64,000 nucleotides of DNA from Auriscalpium vulgare (Eukaryota > Basidiomycota > Agaricomycetes > Russulales > Auriscalpiaceae). Numbering within the stretch: position 1 is the stretch's first letter; every line of letters begins with the position of its first letter. The notes below the pieces were generated by a model that saw nothing but the letters and a program-made list of their open reading frames with translations, did not search any database and was not told the DNA's origin. Made by a program: the position numbers and the translations under genes. Shown piece after piece: positions 44,701-54,893 of this stretch. The stretch lies in contig JAHBBC010000013.1 of assembly GCA_019915015.1 (NCBI GenBank), positions 558,001 through 622,000 on the forward strand, given 5' to 3'.

Positions 44701-47029
44701 CTACGAAGACACGGCCAGCTTATTGGATGTCTCTGCCAGGTCACTATCGTCACCCTCCTGCACTACCGGCATCAGCGCAAACACCTGAGATGGTGCTTGC
44801 GATTGCACGTTCTGAGACGCCGCCTGATCGCCGGATTCCTTCGACCGCGGCGCCGGCATGTGCCATTGTAGCAAAGCTGTCCTCTCCGGCGACTCCGTTG
44901 CCAGGATATTCAAAAGTTTCGGCTTGACTTTGTTGAGCCTTGCCTCGACATCGGGGGCGTGATGAGTCGCGAGGCGTTGTAGGATGATGGAGAAGTGAAA
45001 CACTTCGAAAGGGTTGTCCAGGCGAAATGAAACGATGCACCGATCCATGATGAGAATACACTGGGTATGCACGTCAGTCGCATAGCAATACAAGTACGTG
45101 ACGGCCGGCGTACCTCCTTTTTGGGCTCCGGACCATACTGCGTCGTATACATAGCGCTGAACAGGAAGCCCTCATGCCCCTGCGCCGCGATCCCGTACAC
45201 CGGACAATCAGTGATTCCGACAGTCTTGAGGGAATACACGGAAGCAATGAGATGCAGCCTCGTCTGCGCGTAACCGTAAATTGAGAACTTCTCGGCAGTG
45301 ACCTTGTCCTCCATGACAAAAATGGGGAGCAACAGGGGCACATAGCCAGAAGCTGGAGGAGACTGGTGCTTTGGCGTCGGAGGAGAATGAGATGGGTCGG
45401 CGCGTTCCGTGGCCAGACGAGGGTCGTCAGGGTCAAGGTTGGCCACAGTTGGCTTCTTTGTCGGGTGTGACCGTGGAGATTTCAGATACGCCGCCTTAGA
45501 CTCGTTAGAGATCTGGACAAGGGAGAGCTTCTGCACGATGTCCGCAGGGATATCGTCCAGTTGAATGGGAAGGGCGCCAAGGGCATCGACCTTGCCTTGA
45601 CACGGCTCGCGTTCTAGGCGATCGCGCACCTTGTCGAGGCCAGTGGAAACATCTTCGGTTGCAACTTGGTAGTGCTCGTTGGATTGATCCACGAGATGGA
45701 GAATTGCCTTTCTTTCTTCACTGGATGGTTTACTACGGAGCAATGGACTGAGAGTGTTGTTCCACCAAAGGGCGGCCGCACTTCTCTCATCCCACATTCT
45801 CTCCAGCTCCGGGTTTGAAAGGATAGAGCTGTCGATCGGTGCAGGTGACTGCGGAACAAGACTTCGGAAGGGATTTACTGGAAACGCCAGCATCCGTTCA
45901 AGGCTGCAAAACAGAGCGATGAGTAGAGGTCGATAAATCGCTTGCGGCGCACTCACTAGGCCTCAACCCCGTTCCCAGTAAAAAAGATAAAAATCAGTCT
46001 GTCCCATAACATCCTAGTCTCCGCTTCGTAGTTGTAACCATTGCGAGCTGCGAGCGCCGCCGCATCAGCGGCCGTGTGGAGGATGATATACAGTTCGCTA
46101 TTGATGAGTGCGGCTATGGCTGCGTCCTCGTGACCTTGCACCGGGATGGCAGTCGGCGCGACACCTTTGGACTGCTGTAGAGATTGTTTGAACTGATCTA
46201 GCTGCGGCTTCAAGTTCGTGCGTTCATTGATCTGAAGCGTGGACGGAAGGCGCGAGGCGCTTGACTCGAAATGCCAGAGCTGACAGTTGGCTAGGCTGTC
46301 GAGAGCATTTGCCATGGCGTCAAACTAGTTGGGAACGTGTGAAATGACGCCAGCAAACGCAAGAAGGATATTCGCACCTGCTCCGAATTGTACGTCAATT
46401 GAGGGAGAGCGGCAATGCGGTTGTATGCTTCCACCATGCTTGGTGAAATAGATCCCAACCTTGGAACGCTGAATGCCATGCGGTCGAGTGCAAAGTGCTG
46501 TGCAAGCGTCCCAGTCCCATCCTTTCGCCCACTTGTAGACCGGTGTGACCGTCAGACATAACATTTGCACCAGAAAACGCGGGCGGCGTACTCTGAGTCA
46601 GCCGATCCATCGGACGGTGCTTTCGAGGAAGACGCCTTCGAAGATGGTCTCTTTGAAGCGACGCCAGAGCTATCAGCACCAATCGGAGCTCGTGCTCGCA
46701 TTTGCGGCATGTTTCTGGAATCCTCCGAATTCCTGGGAAGATGAAATGTCAGCAAGCGTTGTTTGCCAAGCGGTCTGGGTACGCACGGAGCGCTCGAGGG
46801 ATTGGCACGTTTGCCCGGTGGTGACATAGGACTGCCGTTGACTATAGGCACCGCCGCCTCGTCATTATGCACTAGTGAGGTGTCATTTGAGGAAGACTGC
46901 AGGGTCCTTGTAGGAGGGCGCTCTCCAGCTCGCCCGGCATCCGAAAACCTGGAGACATATGATCGGCAGCGACTCCTCACGAGGCGAACAAAAAACCTAC
47001 TGCGAGGAATTCTCCCGTCGGCTTGACAT
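44701..47029 (-). CDS. Unrecognised multi-exon gene, possible PD-(D/E)XK-like domain
   Basis: The start MSSRRENSSQ splices to FSDAGRAGERPPTRTLQSSS, a disordered N-terminus. Next come FALDRMAFSVPRLGSISPS, MVEAYNRIAALPQLTYNSEQ and ANALDSLANCQLWHFESSAS. A long helical part follows: RMLWDRLIFIFFTGNGVEA and NPELERMWDERSAAALWWNN. Then comes a conserved-looking core, YVPLLLPIFVMEDKVTAEKF, YAQTRLHLIASVYSLKTVGI, TDCPVYGIAAQGHEGFLFSA. The E-x-K in MEDK followed by an Ala/Gln-rich helix and GI-x-D-x-PVYG resembles PD-(D/E)XK-type fungal nuclease-like families; this is a weak inference. It ends with LDNPFEVFHFSIILQRLATH and a polar tail. It sits at the centre of an inverted duplication. Some exon edges are uncertain. 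Confidence 0.5.
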
Positions 47030-47077
47030 GCATTTCCTCCTGTAAAAAATGTGAGACTCGCAGGAGGTCCCAGGGTA

Positions 47078-48555
47078 CTAGAGCGTACTCTGTAGAACAT
47101 GAGAAAGACAAAGGGTCTGCAGACGATGCTCGGAAATCTGGGCTTCCGCTTCATCCACCATCGGACCATCAGACGACAGACTCCGACTGCAGCACAGGAT
47201 GAAGCTCACCTTGCCGAGGCCGCGTTCAACCAGGCGTGGAGACGGGCCTGAAATGAGCTGCCCTCGTCTCCCAACCTCCATAGGTCAATCTTGCCGGCAG
47301 ATGTCAGGGATTTGACGCGGGGTGCATTGTTTACGGCGACCTCTGCTGAACGACTCAGGGGGCCCAAAGACAGGCGGAGGAGGGACCGGAGGAGGCGAAG
47401 GGTATCTGCAGGGTCATCTAGATGGAACCATCGCTCAGTGGCAAAGCTGACAGTGCCCTAGCAAATCGAGATATATCAGCGAACAAATAATATATGAATC
47501 GAGTGAGAAGCAAATAAGTTTACCGTTGGACCATCGGCCAGCCAAGCAATGACGACCTGGCCCGCGAGGCTACACTGCTCGACACGCAGACCAAAAAGGG
47601 GGTCCTCGATGCCCCAAATCCACCGCTGACGAACCATGCTGTCCATCGCCGAGAAAATCTCTGACGCCGGTGCGAGACAGAACAGCGGCACCACAGGATC
47701 CATGTCGTACGTCGGGTCCGCAAGGAAATGGATATTCCGTTCTTCAGGCGAGAGAGACGGCTCTGAGGGCTCCTCCTCCATCTCGACAGTCGTGTCAGAC
47801 AACTTGCCATCCCATTCATAGTCATTTTCCTCAGCCCAATCAAGACCGAACAGGCGCACCACTTCGCGTCGCTGCCGCCGATCTTCTGCAGACCAAGGAG
47901 TAGACGGCGCCGTGGACGCATGAGAGGAAGCGACCTCGGAGTAGTAATCCGTGAGTACAAGGATGCCGACGAGCGTCGCCACGCCATGTGACTGGGCCGC
48001 CCGTGGGTCGGCACACTGCGATTGAGAAAGTGCGTAGCGTACATCACGCCTGCATTGTAAATCAGCGGAGAGGCCAGATATACATGTTGGATGACTTACA
48101 ACAAGGTGCATCCTAGAGCAGTATTGAGCAAGGAGGCCCAGAACGAGGTTTTCGGCATCGAGTCTTTCGAGGGTGGCTCACAGTTCAATGAGAGTCGGGC
48201 AGTCCATGTGTTATAAAGAGCCAATATGGCCGTTCTCTTGAATAGGGGATATAGCAATGCGTCGAAATCATCCTCGCAGAAGGGAACGTCGGAAGACAGT
48301 AGCTCAGAGAAGAGCATCTGCACCTCGGTGGAGGACATCGCGCTGACGGCATCCTGAAGCAGAAGCAGTAAGAAGTGAGCGGTAACGAGAGCAAGGACAC
48401 AGTACCTTCAAATCCATCAGTGTCTTTGGAAGACGATGCGAAGCCTCAAGCATTGCGAACATCTGTTGGACCGGCACAGGGAGGTCAAGAGCTGGGGCAT
48501 TGACCGTTCTTGTGGCCTTCGAAGTATGCGAGCCCCTAGGCTGTAATTGATCCAT
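47078..48555 (-). CDS. Unrecognised family X, copy B
   Basis: The start is MDQLQPRGSHTSKATRTVNA. It has QQMFAMLEASHRLPKTLMDL, DAVSAMSSTEVQMLFSELLS, AILALYNTWTARLSLNCEPP, VGILVLTDYYSEVASSHAS, REVVRLFGLDWAEENDYEWD, a Glu-rich stretch, RQRWIWGIEDPLFGLRVEQC and SLAGQVVIAWLADGPT. A further exon gives GTVSFATERWFHLDDPADTL, RLLRSLLRLSLGPLSRSAEV and KIDLWRLGDEG. The reading frame is consistent across four introns. The last exon is uncertain; I place the end at 47078. No known domain is recognised. It is the mirror image of copy A. Confidence 0.55.
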
Positions 48556-48870
48556 CGTGCCGCGTCACTGAAGGACGTTCGTTCGTGCGGGATTAAATAA
48601 GAGCTCAGACTCGGAGACGTTCCCGGGCCATTGTTGGATTCGGAACGACCCAAAACAACGGTCACGTGCATGTGGTCGGCGACTTTGCCTCAGCGACCTC
48701 GCACGATATTATTGCTCCTACTCTTACACTCCTGTTAGCTACATGTTACAGAGAGCATCACAGCAAAGACGACATGGCCGCGTAAGCTCGTCACAAAATA
48801 CGGCAGATTTGATTCATCCTGTCGTACATGGTAAGAGGAAGCGTCTGAGGATGAGACTTGGCACGCACCG

Positions 48871-49429
48871 CTAGGCGAGCTTGTACCACATTGGCGTGGC
48901 GTCGCTGCCCAGAACAGCCTGAAGTCGCTTTATGACTTCTGGCAGTGGACGCCGCCTCTCCTCTGTCTTGTTGTTGCCGATCACAAGGCACATTGCGTAG
49001 TCGGGCCACCGGGGGTCGCTCGGGCTGACCTCGCCAGTGTACACGGGTTTGAGCGCAGTCCTACCCGAGACGCCGGCATCATCGAGGATCTTTGTGATTG
49101 CGTGGAAGTGGGAGTTGGACTGACGCCCCAAGGTGTCAAGAGGTCCGAAGCCGTGGGCTCGACAGTAGTCGTCGAGCCAGGCATCGGTGAGAGCGAAGCC
49201 AAACACGCGGAAGGGCGTCCCTTTGACACGATGCAATCGCGGCATTGCAGTCGTCGGCCTGTACGAGTTTACGCGAGCCAAGCGGACCGGGTCGTATTGA
49301 AGGGCAGGCCCGGGGGTGGAGGTTATGTCCGGGACGGTATCTGGCTTTTGTTGCGCTGCCGTGGAGACGGACCTGAGCAAAGAGGCAGATAAGTCACAAA
49401 ACGACTGCAGAAAGCGAGACAACGTACAT
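48871..49429 (-). CDS. Small unrecognised family, copy 2; start codon split by an intron
   Basis: Exon 1 is AT at 49429-49428, the intron (49373-49427, 55 nt) reads GTACGT...CTCAG, and exon 2 is 49372-48871; 167 residues. Text: SVSTAAQQKPDTVPDITSTP, VNSYRPTTAMPRLHRVKGTP, WLDDYCRAHGFGPLDTLGRQ, YTGEVSPSDPRWPDYAMCLV. In this copy an upstream frame is open across the intron, so an unspliced longer protein is possible, but copy 1 excludes that form for the family. The start is 150 bases from the divergent BTB-type gene at 49581. Confidence 0.73.
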
Positions 49430-49580
49430 GTTGAAAGGCGAAGCGCGATGAAGGGGAAAGTGCTGGGCGGTACACCTGCAGGCTGGTTCCCACGCGTCGC
49501 GTCAAGAGCAAAGAGGAGCGCGTTGCGCGGACTCTTCTTGAATCTTCTCACCTCGACCGCGTTGTTGCTTGTCAACATCG
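49430..49580. promoter_or_regulatory. Short divergent promoter with an ACGCGT-containing element
   Basis: Lies between small-gene copy 2 (minus) and a BTB-type gene (plus). AGGCTGGTTCCCACGCGTC at 49480-49498 recurs at 59742-59760, upstream of another BTB-type gene. ACGCGT is the core of the yeast MluI cell-cycle box; function here is inferred. Confidence 0.5.
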
Positions 49581-50794
49581 ATGTCTTCAACGCCAGAACC
49601 AAGCAGCTCTGCGAAGCGCCGACGCGAAAACAAACCCGAAGTTGAAGACGTCGACAGCCCCGACCTCTGGTTCAACGATGGCAACATCATCATCCGCAGC
49701 ATCCCCGACACCTACACGACACCCCCACAGCGCACTGTGTACAAAGTCCACAAATATGTTCTTGCAATGCACTGCACTGTCTTTACCTCGCTCTTCAATG
49801 GGCCACAGGACGCGTTCGCAGTGGGGTCAGAGCACCGCGACGGCCTGCCGATCATGGACCTCACCGACAACCCGGAGGAGCTGAAGAGTTTTTTAAAGGC
49901 ACTGTACAAACCTGGGTACGTGCTCTGTCGTGTTTCGTTTCCTTGGCGCTAATGCAAGGGAGCAGAGAGACGCATGCCCACCGCCGTCCGTCGTCTGAGC
50001 CCAGGGGTTACCCAACTCGTACTACGGCATCCTGCGCCTTGCGTTCAAATATGACGCCAGCGAGATCCTGAGCGTTGTTTTACCGGTTGTGAAGGATCAG
50101 TGGCCGTCCGAGTTAGCGGCCTGGGACCGGCTGCGTGTGCCAACCAGTGAGACTGAGCTCTTCCGAGTCTATCGATATCCGGACCCAGGTGAGTCTGTCG
50201 AGTCTTCTTCCTGGCTGGTGTACACGGATGACGTATGCGCAGGACCGGTCATCCGACTGGGTGTCGAATGCAGCATCCCGGACATCCTTCCGCTGGCGTA
50301 TTATGCTGTGTCTAGCATTCTTACCGGTCAAAAAGACTTCAAGGAAAGGGCCGACATACTTTCGGAGTTCAACTTGACAGCAGCCGAAGTGCGGACGGTA
50401 TTTCTAGGGCAGATGGCATTTGGGGATCAACTCCAAATGTCTGACATCGCAGAAACCGCAGTCAATTGCAGCCACAAGGCCGCCTGTGAGAAAAACATCG
50501 AGCAGTGGTATCGAGGGATGCTCGACGTTGGACTTCACATCACTGACCCTTTAAGCTGGTACCACTGTGCTCACAGCTGTACCCCAGAGATGAAAGATCC
50601 TGTGTGTGCAGTCTGCCGAAAGGCTGTCGAGGAAAGGTTACTAGCGAAGAGAGCTGCTTTCTGGCGCTCGTTGCCACAGTTGTTTGCTCTGGTGCGTCCC
50701 ATTCTGCTCGCGACGGTCTTCATGCGCTCACTCCCAGCGCATATATCAGGATGCCGTTGTCTCTCCCAACTGGGGCTCGGCAGGGGAGACGTGA
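49581..50794 (+). CDS. BTB/POZ-type family protein, complete
   Basis: Start MSSTPEPSSSAKRRRENKPE. The BTB domain runs DLWFNDGNIIIRSIPDTYTT, RTVYKVHKYVLAMHCTVFTS, LFNGPQDAFAVGSEHRDGLP, NPEELKSFLKALYKPG. Later exons give YYGILRLAFKYDASEIL, VVKDQWPSELAAWDRL, IRLGVECSIPDILPLAYYAV, VRTVFLGQMAFGDQLQM, a cysteine pair in DPVCAVCRKAV and FWRSLPQLFAL. The last exon is DAVVSPNWGSAGET with a stop at 50792-50794, matching the family tail. It is closest to the gene at 61739-62973. No frame break seen. Confidence 0.82.
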
Positions 50795-51696
50795 CGAGTT
50801 GGCGAGGTGCAAATTGAAAGCAGACAGGCTCGCAACAACGCTGTACGCGACGGGTCCTCCCAGCGTCTACAAATACATTAATTCCTTCCTTTTCGCACTC
50901 CCAAGCTAATCTTTCGAGGTGACCATCGGTGAGCAAACCGCGTATGTGGCCGGGCGCAGCCCTTATGTCCGGCCGTGCGCACATTTGGGGAGAAATTGTC
51001 CGCGCATGCCGCGGGTCAGACTCATAGGCACATAGCAGCAACTCGTATTTCGCGTCGAACACCATCTGCAGTCCATCCAACTGATACATTAATACGAATG
51101 TGTGGATATACATGTCGGAGTCAGAGGCGCGAAGTTCCCGTCGGCGAACCAGCTAGAGGTAGAGGTTGCGGCCTTCCACAACGGCGACTGCGACCTCTAC
51201 TCTCTTTGGTGAGCTGGCTGTTCTGTGGGTCGCACGTTGACATACGGATGAAGGCATCGAGGGAGTTGAGTCGTTCAGCAATATCGCCACGTGCCACTCC
51301 ATGTGGCAGTCCAGGCCAACGGGCTAGCTGGGTCCTGCTCCGAGTCGACCAGTTCTTGCAACCCAGCGCTACGAACTGCACGGACGCATATGGAGGGCCG
51401 AGAACTGCCTACGGTACCTGTTGGCGGCGCTTGCTGCTGCAGTGGCCGCCATTGGCGTGAAGAAGGTGGGCACCAGCCCGTAGACGACCAACAGCGAAGG
51501 TGAGCGAGGCTCGCCGGTGGATCAACCCCACTGACCTCGTGCGATATCATTGCTCCTATTCATACACTCGTGATACAAGGAGCACCACAACAGAGACGAC
51601 ATGCTGGCATAAGCTCGCCACTAAAGAAAGAAGATTTGATGCATCCTGTCGTGCATGGTAAGAGGAAGCGTCGAGGATGAGATTTGACACGCACCG
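50795..51696. other. Intergenic; right part is the inverted copy of 42.3-42.5 kb
   Basis: No gene is recognised. About 51310-51560 repeats the 3' flank of small-gene copy 1 in inverse orientation, which ties copies 1 and 3 to one duplicated segment. Confidence 0.5.
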
Positions 51697-52250
51697 CTAG
51701 GCGAGCTTGTACCACAGTGGCGGAGACTCGCTGCCCAAGACAGCCTGAAGTCGCTTTATGACTTCTGGCTCCGGACGCCGCCTCTGCTCTGTCTTGTTGT
51801 TCCCGATGACAAGGCACATCGCGTAGTCCGGCCACCGAGGGTCGCTCGGTCTGACCTCGCCAGTGTACACGGGTTTGACGGCAGTTCTATCCGAGACGCG
51901 CGCATCATTGAGAATCTTGGTGACTGCTTTGAAGTGGGCGTTGTGCTGACGAACCAAGGTGTCAAGAGGTCCGAAGTCGTGGGTGCGACAGTGGTCGTCG
52001 AGCCAGGCATCGGTGAGAGCGAAGCCAAACACTCGAAAGGGCGTCCCTTTGACACGATGCAAGCGCGGCATTGCAGTCGTCGGCTTGTACGAGTGTACGC
52101 GAGCCAAGCGGACTGGGTCGTATTCAAGGGCGGGGGTGGAGAAGGCGTCCGGGACGGCGTCTTGCTTGGGCTGCGCTGCTGTGGAGACGGACCTGAGAGC
52201 GACAGGGAGATGAAGCCACAAAACGACAACGAGTTCGAGACAACTTACAT
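51697..52250 (-). CDS. Small unrecognised family, copy 3; start codon split by an intron
   Basis: Exon 1 AT at 52250-52249, intron 52193-52248 (56 nt, GTAAGT...CTCAG), exon 2 52192-51697; 165 residues. The protein is nearly identical to copy 1 (SVSTAAQPKQDAVPDAFSTP, HNAHFKAVTKILNDARVSDR), with small changes such as NNKTEQRRRPEPEVIKR. No frame break. It and copy 4 lie head to tail on the minus strand. Confidence 0.75.
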
Positions 52251-52580
52251 GTTGAAAGGCGAAGCACGATGGAGGGGAGAGTGAGTGTGCCGCTGCCCGC
52301 GCAACTAATAACTCAGTATTAACTGAAATTACAGTTCAACTAGACACGTGACGTCCAACAGCGAAGGCCAGAGAGACACTCGTCGGTGGAACGCCAAAAA
52401 CAGCGACCTCGCACAATATTATTGCTCCTACTCGTACACTCCTGATAGCTACATGTTACAGAGAGCATCACAGCAAAGACGGCATGCCTGCGTAAGCTCG
52501 TCATAAAATACGGAAGATTTGATTCATCCTGTCGTACATGGTAAGAGGAAGTGTCTGAGGATGAGACTTGGCACGCACCG

Positions 52581-53139
52581 CTAGGCGAGCTTGTACCACA
52601 TTGGCGTGGCGTCGCCGCCCAGAACAGCCTGAAGTCGCGTTATGACTTCTGGCAGCGGACGCCGCCTCTCCTCTGTCTTGTTGTTGCCGATCACAAGGCA
52701 CATCGCGTAGTCGGGCCACCGTGGGTCGCTCGGTCTGACCTCGCCAGTGTACACGGGTTTGAGCGCAGTCCAACCCGAGACGCCTGCCTCATCGAGAACC
52801 TTGGTGATTGCTCGTAAGTGGGCGTTGGACTGCCGACCCAAGGTATCAAGAGGACCCAAGTCGTGGGTTCGACAGTAGTCGTCGAGCCAGGCATCGGTGA
52901 GAGCGAAGCCGAACACACGGAAGGGCGTCCCTTTGACACGATGCAAGCGCGGCATTGCAGTCGTCGGCCTGTACGAGTGTACGCGAGCCAAGCGGACCGG
53001 GTCGTATTGAAGGGCAGGCCCGGGGGTGGAGGTTGGGTCCGGGGCGGTATCTGGCTTTTGTTGCGCTGCCGTAGAGACGGACCTGAGCAAAGAGGCAGAT
53101 AAGTCGCAAAACGACTGCAGAAAGCGAGACAACATACAT
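52581..53139 (-). CDS. Small unrecognised family, copy 4; start codon split by an intron
   Basis: Exon 1 AT at 53139-53138, intron 53083-53137 (55 nt, GTATGT...CTCAG), exon 2 53082-52581; 167 residues. It is closest to copy 2, including the 3' flank. Text: SVSTAAQQKPDTAPDPTSTP, VHSYRPTTAMPRLHRVKGTP, DDYCRTHDLGPLDTLGRQSN. The Harbinger element inserted 160 bases upstream. Confidence 0.74.
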
Positions 53140-53297
53140 GTTGAAAGGCGAAGCACGATGAAGGGGGAGACGTTCAACTAACCACGTGATGGCCTGTGAG
53201 TGGCGCGGCGCGCCATCTAAGTATCCGGGGCCAATCCTACATTGTATGTCCGCCTCGGAAGTATTGAAATCGAGCTTCCATCTGCTTTCATGCCATT

Positions 53298-53364
53298 AGG
53301 GGAGCTCAGAGTAGACCGTTTTCGTTTCCGTTTCGTTTTCAAACGCCTTTCGTTTTCGATTCGG
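53298..53364 (+). repeat. Left terminal inverted repeat of the Harbinger element
   Basis: 67 bases, T/C-rich with repeated TTTCGTTT-like blocks. Identical to the reverse complement of 56616-56682. Confidence 0.93.
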
Positions 53365-53450
53365 CGCCCCGGCGTGATATTACATAATGTCACTCAATCT
53401 ACGCCGCTGCGCGACACCGCCGCCATTGCTTTCGAGCTCTTCCACCAGCC

Positions 53451-54773
53451 ATGGCCCGTGCTACCTACCACGATGAGATTATCGACGCATACATCACATA
53501 TATGGCTATCCAGATGGCACTCATGCCTCCATCTTCAGCCACAGCTATGATGGAGCAGCTCCAACGCGATAGCTCAATCCTTCACACCATCCTATCCTCC
53601 CGCTACATCAACCCCCGTCCTCCCGTCGTTAAAGCCGGCAATCTCCAGCTTGCATGGGAGTATGCACAGGATCCTGCCCATCACCACCGCTTTATCAACA
53701 TGCTCCGTGTCTCTCCCCACGTCTTCGACACTATCCTTGGCCTCATCGAGGGTCATCCCGTATTCCAGAACAACTCGAACACCCCGCAGGAGGATATCCG
53801 AACGCAATTAGCGGTGACCCTGTACCGTATGGGTCGCTATGGCAATGGCGCATCTCTCGAGGATATCAGCCGTGCAGCGGGCTGTTCAGAGGGCGCTGTG
53901 GAGCTATACACGGAGAGATGTCAGGAGGCGCTGATGTCCTTGCATGGGATGTTTGTACGGCCGCTAACAGAGGAGGAGAAAGAGGTCGAGAAAAGGTGGA
54001 TTGATGAGCAGCTTGGTTTCACGGGATCCACCTGGAGGGAGGGATGGGTGATGTACGACGGGACAATTGTTGTCCTGTACAGTCGCCCCGCCTCGACGGT
54101 GACGCGTACTACACAAGGAAGTGCAACTATGGGTTCAACGTCCAGGTATGCTGGATATCTTCTAATAGCTCCTGACTGACATATCTGTACACAGATTGGC
54201 AATACACCGTCGAATCTACGAATCGTTGACTATTCGCTTGGCATGACCGGTTCTGCTCATGATGCATCTGCATTTGAGCATACTGCAGCTGTCAAGCATA
54301 CCGACTGGTTCTTCAGAGGTGACGAGTTTGCATGGGGTGACTCTGCGTACCCTGTCAGCTCGCGGACCATCCCAGTTCACAAGAAACCAGCGTCGTTAGA
54401 CCGCTCAAATGCCTTATTCGACAAACACGTAGCTCGCCTACGCGTTCGCTCTGAACACACCATGGGTGCACTCAAGGGCCGATGGCAATCCCTTCGTGGC
54501 TTACGGCTCAATATCCGTTACAATCGGGACCATATACGAGCGTGTCGGTGGATTTCATGTTGCATCATCTTGCACAACGCAGTGCTCGACATCGAAGGAT
54601 GGGCGAGTGGGACAAGCTTTGCGACTTGGCACTCACGTGCTCAGGAAGAGGACGATAGGGGGGAGCCAGATGATCCTATAGATGATGATATCACAGAGGA
54701 TGATGATTGCGAGGCTAGGAGACGTGGCCTTGTGGCAGAAATAGTAGCCGCTCAACGAGCAGGACTTGTATAA
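53451..54773 (+). CDS. Harbinger transposase (DDE_Tnp_4 type) with one single-base frame break
   Basis: Start MARATYHDEIIDAYITYMAI. The helix-turn-helix region includes TQLAVTLYRMGRYGNGASLE and SRAAGCSEGAVELYTERCQE. The first catalytic Asp lies in VMYDGTIVVLY. Then near 54096, in a CGCCCCGCCTCG context, the frame must shift one base to reach DGDAYYTRKCNYGFNVQ. An intron (about 54147-54195) leads to IGNTPSNLRIVDYSLGMTGS, AHDASAFE (second Asp) and RSEHTMGALKGRWQSLRGLR (catalytic Glu). It ends in an acidic tail at 54773. Except for the one shift, all domains are intact. Confidence 0.88.
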
Positions 54774-54893
54774 ATGAACAAGATTAAATCTGAGATTGTA
54801 AAGAGTAAGAGAGATATAATCAGAAAGAAGAAAGGACTGTGTAGCATTAAATGAGAGGCTGCAGTTAGAAAGGACAAAAGCAAAATGATCAGA

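Noticed and set aside
53295..53297. TTA as the Harbinger target duplication
   Set aside because: The left side offers TTA only if the terminal A is excluded from the repeat; the right side then reads TAT, so ATT with a 67-bp repeat is the consistent reading.
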